DNA of 64,000 nucleotides, taken from the NCBI RefSeq assembly GCF_028502605.1, contig NC_079236.1, positions 1,302,001-1,366,000 of the forward strand, read 5' to 3'. Each line of letters begins with the position of its first letter. Position 1 is the first letter of the stretch. Position numbers and translations under genes: made by a program. Under the pieces are notes generated by a model, which did no database searches, had not been told where the DNA came from, and was given only the letters and a program-made list of their open reading frames with translations. This document shows, in pieces, positions 56,617 to 64,000 of this stretch. This stretch comes from Trichoderma breve. Its lineage: Eukaryota; Ascomycota; Sordariomycetes; Hypocreales; Hypocreaceae.

Positions 56617-59600
56617 ATGACGGAGGTCGGCCACACCGATCTATCGAGGCTGCTTCAATCCAAGCGAAACGAGTTCAAGTGAGTTGATGCCCATTCGAAA
56701 GAGCGGATTTTTCCGATTCCAACGAGGTACTTTAAGCCCGTACTGACCGCCGACAGTGCAATCGTGACATCGCGGAAGAGGAAACTTCGCGAGCTCTTCG
56801 CTGTCACGACTCAGGTCGAAGGCCTACCGCAAGATGCCTTCGCGAACCCCGACGCGCCGGCAACTACCGCTGCGGAATGGCAGTTTCTTCAGACCAGTGA
56901 AATATTACAGTTCGTATCCCTATTTTATTTTCTTCTTATCAAAAAATTCGAAGATTATCGTTTCGTCCAAGCGGTCGCGTCGTCGCGTCTGAACTATAAC
57001 CAAAGGTCATTTCGGTGGCTGACTCTTAAACAGAGGCAAGGTGTTGAACGAACAGGTTATCCCTGCGCGGCCGTTACTCTCTGTAGATACCTTGAAGCGT
57101 TTGCTTGTCAAATCGTTGCAGGAAACAGCCGTGCACTCTCCCGCACCCCCTACTCCGACCGTTGCATCTGCCAAAATCAAAGGAGCTGCTGTATCTGTCC
57201 CGGCAAACGAGCTGCGACAACCTCTTGGCTTCATAGCGAACGAGTCGATCCCTGCGCCTCCCGAAGACAGTAGTAAACCTTTGAATAAACTAACGAAACC
57301 TACACCGGCCTCGTCTGTTCAGAACATCAACAATGTATCACATCCTGCCGGAGCCAATTCAGGGTTTGCGCACAGCAAGCCTGTTACTTCGCCTCCAGTC
57401 CCTGCGCCCGCAACGAACGAGCCGAAGCACGCTGAGCAAGTGATTAATGGAGCGGCGAATAAGGATGTTTCATCTGAACGAAGGCCGGCACAGGTTTCCT
57501 TTCCTCCAGGAACCAAGGGATCGCCATCGAGGGAATCAGCCGGTGATGTGGCGACAGCAGGGACAACAAAAGGCGCCGATGTTGCTGACGATAGCGGTGT
57601 AATCGACAAGTCGCAATCAACCCAGGTTGGGCGTAACCAAGAACTCTCCATCAAAGTCCCCCACGCGGTATCCAAGATTCCCGATGCGCTTTCCTCTCCA
57701 GGATCGACGGCACCAAGTGCAACAACGCCCGGAAACCATGACGTCTCAGCGGATACCAGCCCTGAGCATGATGCTCCCCAGTATATCGACGACAGGATAG
57801 AGCGGGATGTTGATGAAAAGGAGGAGCAAGGTGACGAGGTGCAAGATGCTGCAAGTGCTGAGACGGGGATGAGGACAGATATTACGAAGCCGGAACAAGA
57901 TAAGGCCGATTCCAAAGTTACCAGACTGGATGAAGATCAGCTTCTTCAAGAGTCTATCCGATCAAGTGCTGCGGCTGCAAGCCCAGAGCCCGTAAAGTTT
58001 CAGAGTGGACTCAATGCTACGACCGCTGTTATCAACACCACTGAGGAGGCTAAACCTACCACTCTGGCAAATCTAGAAGCCCCCACAGACGCCAAAGTTT
58101 CCTCGACGCCAGCTATCAAGGAGGCTGAGGAAGTTCCCGATAGCCAAGAAGAAACTCCAGAACGCATGGACGTGGATCCAATCCAGGCCACAGGATCGGA
58201 AAATGTCGAATTACCTGCAGCTCAACCCCCTACTCGCCCTCCTCCAGCCTCTACTAGCGCATCGCCTGTTGTTACTAAGCCAACACCGCCCAAGGAACAT
58301 GCAGCACCTGAGAGAGCGGTTACTAGAGTTTCGTCCGGGGCCATGAGACTAAAGTCCGTGTCTGAAATAGTAGGAGAGACCCCGCGAGCCACCAGTACAG
58401 CGGAACGAAATGCAACGAAGGCACCACAAAACCAGCTAACTCCCATGACATCCACACCTCAATCACCGCCTCCAAGACCCAAAAGCACAGGCAGGAGAGA
58501 CAGGCCAAAAGGACATGTCTCTACTGTATTGTTTGGCAAACAGCCGAAGCAAATGGAGGAAAAGGCCCTGGTTCCTGGCCAGAAGGAAACAATTCAAGCA
58601 TCTGACGATTACTATACACCCCTTTTCATCCAGAATTTCACAGGCGCTACCAACTGGATGCAACCTATTGAAAAAATCTTGTTCCATGCGAATAAGACTA
58701 TCGCTACCCCTGACGCGTACCTTGCGATTCAAGACCACCAGGCGTGTAAAGTTCTGCGTAGGGTGTACCACCTTCAGCAGCACGATAAATGGTCTTTGAG
58801 ACAGCCGAAGCGATGTCCTGAGCCAACTCGTCCTCCATCTCATTTAGATGTGCTATTCCAGGAGATGAAATGGATGCGGACTGATTTTCGAGAAGAGAGA
58901 AAATGGAAAATGGCTGCGGCCAAGAACATCGCCTACGCTTGTGCAGAATGGGTTGAATCAACCCCCGAAGAGCGCAAGGCTTTACAAGTCGCCGCGTTCA
59001 TCCCTCCGCTGAGGACGAACGATGTGACAATGGGCGATGCCGATGCAGACAGCGCCGAGAGCCACCCCACCCCCGACCTCATTACGGAAGACGCAGATTC
59101 GCCCCAGAATTCAGATCATCTTGGTGAAGAAGACTTTCCTGAAACTGTTGCACCATCGGCCATATTTGCTCTGCAGGAAGAGGACGTGGTCTTTGCGCTG
59201 CGACGGACGGCCGCTTCAGATAAGCTGCTGGAGGAGCTGCCATTGTACGGGGCCCCCCTGAAGATACCACGCTTTGAGCTCACAGGGCCAGAATACGACC
59301 CTGATGCTCAGTGGAGACGACCTGCTCTACCTCTAAGCAAGTATGTCGAAGGAGAAATGAAGCTTCTATCGGACGGCCCTCCGCGGAAGCGCAGTCGATA
59401 TAATTATCGTGATGACGAATCCGATGACGAAAAGGAGAGTCCGTTTGATGCAGATGCGCTCGCACACAATGTCCAGCTTCCACCTCAAAGTTCAGAGGTT
59501 GCTCTATTCGCTCCAGAATCGAAGCATATCCGTGATCGACTGCACGCTGGTCACCAGTTCCGGCCGCCATCTGAACATCCTATGCCTCTGCAGAGCTTCT

Positions 59601-61411
59601 ACGAGTGTCGTAACCCGTCACAGTGGACTGTGGTTGAAGATGATGAGCTCCGCAGCCTAGTTCGCGAATACTCGTACAACTGGTCTCTCATCTCCAATCT
59701 ATTGTTTACTAAATCTCTATTTGCGTCAGGAGCAGAAAGAAGAACCCCGTGGGAGTGTTTCGAACGGTGGATCAACTTGGAGGGCCTCCCCGCTGATATG
59801 CAAAAGACCCAGTATTTCAAGGCTTACAACAGTAGGATTGAGGCCGCTCAGCGTGTAATTGCTCAGCAAAATCAGTTGGCGGCACAGCGAGCTTCTCAAG
59901 ATGGAGGCGCAGTAACACCGATACGGCGGAGACAATCTACTCCGCTTAGAGTGGAGAGACGGCGAAACCAAAAGCATCTGACTCTCATTGACGCCATGAG
60001 GAAGCTGGCGAAGAAGAGGGAGACTACAATGCAGAAGCAGCAACATTCTGCAGCTCAGAACGCTGCGAAGAAGGTGAATGATACAATGGCTCAACGACCG
60101 GTCAAGACACCTAGAGATTACAGTCTGTTGCGATGGGAGCGCGACCAGGCTCTGGCTGAAAAGATGGCGCTATATGCGCAGCGGCAGGAAGCCCAACGGA
60201 GGGTAAGTAGACGTTCATTTTGGTATTATTCGGTCTGATCATAAGCTAACTTACTCCGTCCAGGCTACTCTCCAGGCCAGAGCCCAAGCTCAATCCGCCC
60301 AGTTGGCCGCGGCACCAGGTGCAGCAGCCCCGGCTGGTCAAACCCCCGGGCTTCCTGCAGCGGTTGCCAATGGCGTGAATGGCGTCGTCAACCGAGCGGC
60401 TGTTCCCAACCAACTCGCCGTTGCGGCAGCAGCCGCTGCAGCAGTAGCAGCGCAGGGTCGAGCACGGATGCCCATGCAGGCCCCTGCGAATGGCATGGAA
60501 GGCATCAACGCTCAAGCGCAGATGGGCGGCAATCTCGCTCCACCGGCGCAAATGAGCGGCATCCCACAAGCTCAGTTGCAGGCTTTGCAAGCGATGCAAG
60601 CCCAACACCGGATGCAGATGCCTGGTCAGCAACCTGATGCTAGCATGATGATGCGTGCACAGCGCATCTCAGAGCAGCAACGGGCTGCAGTCCAGATTCA
60701 GCATGCGCAGCAGCAAGGGGGCGTTGTTGGAACTCCTGCTCAACAAGCACAGCAAGCCTCATCGCCCGCTATGCGAAACGGAGTCCCTGCCATCGCCCAA
60801 CAGGCCGCCTTTATGAATAATGCCCAGGCTATGATGGCGTCGTTCAACGCGACGGCCGGTCATGCTTCAGGGGCCGCAAATGGTCTACATATGCCCACTC
60901 TTGCTAACGGCACATCTCCCGGCCCTCGACTGCCAACGCAGATCCCTCCTACTATCGCTGTACAAATAAACTCTTTGGAAGCGCAGTTCAGGAGCAAGAA
61001 TCCCAACCTTTCACCTGAGCAACTTCGCCACCTTGCTACTGAACATTTGACTAGAGCTATGATGGCACAGCGACAAAGTGCTATGAATGCTGCTGCTGGT
61101 GGACAGACTGGCATTGCTACTAGTATTACTGCTACGGCCAGCCCTCATCAATATGCCGCTCTGCTAAGACAACAACAGCAGCAGCAGCAGGCTCAGGCGC
61201 AAGCACAAGCACAACAGGCGCAAGCTCAGGCTCAAGCCCAGGCCCAGGCCCAGCAGCATCAGGCCCAACACTCGCAGCCGACGCCGACGCCGACTCCGAC
61301 GCCGACGCCGCAGCAGCAGCAGCATCAACAGCAACAGCAGCGACCTCAGCAGGTGTCTCAGTTGCAACAGGCTCAGCAGCAAGTTCAGGCGCAGCAATCA
61401 CCAGCGCAAGT

Positions 61412-61443
<32 letters not shown>

Positions 61444-61664
61444 GGCCGCAACCTCAGCCACCACAGCAATCTCAGGCCCAACTTCAAGCGCAGGCTCAGG
61501 CTCAGGCCCAAGCCCAGGCCCAAGCTCAAAATCAAGTTCAGCAAGTTCAGTCACAGCCGCAATCCCAGGCCTCACCTCAACTACCAGCACACCCTCCGGC
61601 TGGAAGTCCGGCACCCGTTCAGCGTCAGGCCAGTGGAAGCGCAACTCCTTCCTCAGGCAAGTAA
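56617..61664 (+). CDS. eaf1: NuA4 histone acetyltransferase scaffold EAF1/VID21
   Basis: Platform subunit of the NuA4 histone acetyltransferase complex. The four exons, 56617-56678, 56757-56909, 57034-60202 and 60264-61664, encode about 1594 residues. The N-terminus (MTEVGHTDLSRLLQSKRNEF) and ATTAAEWQFLQTSEILQGK form the conserved opening block. A long Ser/Thr/Pro/Glu-rich disordered part follows. The HSA domain is near residue 665 (PPSHLDVLFQEMKWMRTDF, KWKMAAAKNIAYACAEWVES). The SANT/Myb domain is near 935-1000 (QWTVVEDDELRSLVREYSYN, NWSLISNLLF, TPWECFERWINLEG). The C-terminus is Gln/Ala-rich with a (CAG)10 run. Domain order matches EAF1 orthologues. Intron 3 has GTAAGT and GCTAAC signals. 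Confidence 0.95.
61413..61442 (+). repeat. (CAG)10 inside a poly-Gln stretch of EAF1
   Basis: Ten pure CAG codons within a longer Gln/Ala tract (about 61,165-61,560) made of CAG, CAA and GCx/CAx alternations. Pure codon runs are prone to length change. Confidence 0.9.
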
Positions 61665-62602
61665 ACAACTAGCGATTCTGCATTTTGTCCTGCGGTGCTC
61701 GTTTTCTTATTGTAATGCAAATGGCTCGCGTGGTTATTGTTTCCTTTTCACACATCTTTTTCGTTCGACGGGTTTTTTTCGTCAGGGCAAAAACGGGAGG
61801 TGTTTAAGCGGGAAAGGGAGGTTTGGGCTGGTTTACACTTTTTAACGTTAGATGCCTTTTTCATGTTTTTTCTCCAACCCCCCTTCTATCTGTTATAATG
61901 TGGGCTTTAACAATGCGGGTTTTTGGAACTCTTTCTTCATTTTTTCTTCACTCAAGTCTCCTCTCTTATGCTAGAACAGGGGGTTCGCAAGGATAGTTTT
62001 TTTTTCTCCCGGCTGTTTTGCGAAAGGCAGGAAGAAACAAAAACAACAACAAAAAAGGAATGTGCTATGGAAAGCGGGCAAGGCGGGCGGCAAACCAATT
62101 GTAGAGAAATGTACATAGCTTTTTTCTATTCGTCGTTTCAGAGACAACATCGGGGACAGGCATACACACAGTTGGAGAAGATTATTTGCCCGAGGAACCC
62201 GAAAAAAAAGGAGGTTTTGGCTCGGGGCAATGGTGGGAATGTCGTATGCAGAGAATCAAGTTCCTGGGGTGACCAGCTGGGGCCCCTGATTTATGTTGTC
62301 AAAATTTTGTCTTTTGTTTTCTTGTCTACGTGATGTCTAAAGTGGCATGAGCAATGATCAATCAAGTAATGGGTCAAGAAGGGATTATTAATGGTAATGC
62401 AGTCATGGGTCGTGAGGGATCGTTAATGAAGAAATGAAGAGATAATGCAAGGGAAATTTTCATCCATTCTATTATGTTCGTCAAAAATTTAAAACGCCGG
62501 GTATGATATGTATACATCATATACTTCCCAAGAGTAACAAAGAAAAACAGATAATTAAAACCCCCCAAACAATAGACGCCTCATCTATGGCATGCCTGGT
62601 AC
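61665..62602. other. 3' intergenic region between EAF1 and NHX gene
   Basis: T-rich 3' flank of EAF1 (many TTTT runs at 61,740-62,000) and the 3' flank of the convergent exchanger gene. The open frame at 61,923-62,333 has no resemblance to a protein family and is not called. Confidence 0.45.
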
Positions 62603-64000
62603 CTACACGGACCCTGCTCCACCGCCTCTACTGTCATTCCCATGTAGTAATAGATGCGGCTTGATGAAATCATCGTCCAACTGTTTAAACAAGCTAGCCG
62701 GATCCTCCGCCGAGAGCAACTGCCGAATGGCGCCCGTGGCGGTAATCGGAGTATTAGACGATGATGGTTCGGCCGGGCTCATAAAGGCACTGCCTTCACC
62801 TGACGGAGGGTTAGGACTAACTGGCGCTCGGGGAGAGCGGCGATTTGCAGGGGGCGGCAGGTCTGAAATGTCAATGTCGCTGCCAATGTCGGAATCGTCG
62901 GTATTGCGCAGCAGATCGGCTCGCTCGGTTTCTGTAGGATTGCGGATCGAATTCTTTCGGCTCAGGCTATTCGGCCGGACGCCCGTATGCGGTGATGAAG
63001 TACCAGATACGTAGGCTGCGGAATTGTCTGTAGGAGCGCTGAGATTGTTCAAAGCGACGGTGCCGTTGCCGTTGCGACGAGGGTTGTAGCCAATGGCGGA
63101 CCCAGAGCGCTTGACCTGAAGGCCAGTACCAAACGACTCAATGTCAAACTCGTCATCACTGTCAATCTCCTCGACTACTCCTGTGCGAATACCGAGAATC
63201 TCCAGCATACGAGCCGTGGTGCCGCCAAAGATGATGACAGTCAGGACCACTACAACCAGGACCGTGGCTCGAAGGGCGTATGAGTTTTCACCCGTAAGAA
63301 GGGCTGCAAGTGCAACACCGACAGCACCGCGAAGACCAGCCCAAAACAGCATGGCTTGGTAGTTGTAGGGGAGTTCATCACCGACTTCCAGGCCTCTCCT
63401 CCTCGCGCGGTAGCGAATAAACCAGTTGATAGCCTTTGAAAGAGGGAAAACGGCGACCCAACGAGCAGCACAAACAGCGCAAATAGTGACAATAATGAGA
63501 GGGGGCTCAAACTGCAGAGCATTATCCGTGAAAAGCGCCAGGCCCAGGTAGATGAAGATGAAATTCTCAGACAACTGCGACATGACTTGGAAGATGAACT
63601 TGGTGGTGAGTTGAGTACGTCTCGACATGTTAAAGTAGGCATAGTGTTTCAACGTGATACCACAGAAGAGCAGCGACACGATACCTAGACAATGATTAGA
63701 CTTATCCACGGCATGCCGAACGAGGGAATCTTACCAGAAGCGTGAATACTATGTGAAAAGAAGTAGGTGGCATACGCAATCAAGATAATTAAACAGCTTT
63801 CAATCTTGGGGAATCTTCGCACATAGGTAAACTTGAGCAGAAGAGCCGTGCCAATGCCGACGATCATACCGATGAGCATACTGCCAAAGAAGATGAGCAA
63901 GAACATGCCGATACCATCAAAGAAGCTAATTATGCCGTAGTTGGCCTTGCCCTCGCTCTTCTTGATGTATTGCGCGGTTTCGAAAATAACAATGGCGATG
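62603..64000 (-). CDS. nhx1: NHX-type Na+(K+)/H+ exchanger (5' end beyond window)
   Basis: C-terminal two thirds of a monovalent cation/proton antiporter, likely endosomal/vacuolar, exchanging Na+ or K+ for H+. The frame enters from the right edge at 64,000 (IAIVIFETAQYIKKSE), is interrupted by an intron at 63734-63685 (donor GTAAGA, acceptor TAG) and stops at 62,603. Membrane helices include IISFFDGIGMFLLIFFGSML, SENFIFIYLGLALFT, FWAGLRGAVGVALAALL and ATVLVVVVLTVIIFGGTTAR; the GLRGAVGVALA segment is the conserved transport core. The tail is cytosolic and acidic (DSDDEFDIESFG), Ser/Pro-rich, with a TPITATGA segment, suiting phosphoregulation. The missing N-terminus prevents checking the start and first helices. 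Confidence 0.9.

Noticed and set aside
61923..62333. 136-residue frame downstream of EAF1
   Set aside because: Poly-Phe/Lys composition from T- and A-runs in a 3' flank, no domain.

Overview
The window reads as nuclear DNA of a filamentous ascomycete, most likely a sordariomycete (Hypocreales; a Trichoderma-like genome would fit, but no species is claimed). The reasons are many 50-150 nt introns with GTRNGT donors and CTAAC-type branch points, HET and NACHT-ankyrin proteins, a Zn2Cys6 activator, a GH92 mannosidase, and conserved ascomycete housekeeping genes (EAF1/VID21, SPP2, an NHX-type exchanger, a YAP1-binding-protein-like gene). I placed exon borders by hand and checked reading phase across each junction.

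Layout. 1-2.3 kb: a guanylate-binding-protein-type GTPase running off the left edge (minus). 2.3-14 kb: mostly non-coding, with a 25-residue, 8-cysteine metallothionein gene of three exons (10,475-10,781) and an intron-containing tRNA-Thr(AGU) (11,262-11,342, minus). 14-16.9 kb: a secreted GH92 alpha-mannosidase with eight exons. 17.1-19.7 kb: a single-exon HET protein.

22.5-32.5 kb holds a small metabolic-looking cluster. It has a SnoaL/NTF2-like protein divergent from an alpha/beta hydrolase, a Zn2Cys6 regulator, a second paralogous hydrolase, and a short-chain dehydrogenase. Both hydrolases carry Cys in place of the nucleophile Ser, and both hydrolase promoters carry TTCGGCCGAA palindromes plus a shared 12-mer. 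This is the best candidate for an undescribed system: a pathway-specific regulon built around two Cys-hydrolases.

32.8-50.2 kb is an accessory, decaying zone. It contains an unrecognised gene relic, a NACHT-ankyrin gene broken by two frameshifts (one in a 9-nt homopolymer), a small secreted six-cysteine protein, an intact ferric-reductase-like NADPH oxidoreductase, an intact T5orf172 (GIY-YIG superfamily) protein, the start of an FAD oxidoreductase, a disabled STAND protein, and the N-terminal part of an HLTF-like SNF2 protein without its helicase. The last two meet tail to tail at about 49.0 kb.

51.9-64 kb is conserved core genome: a YAP1-binding/glomulin-like gene, SPP2 (G-patch spliceosome factor), EAF1/VID21 (NuA4 scaffold) and an NHX-type Na+/H+ exchanger running off the right edge.
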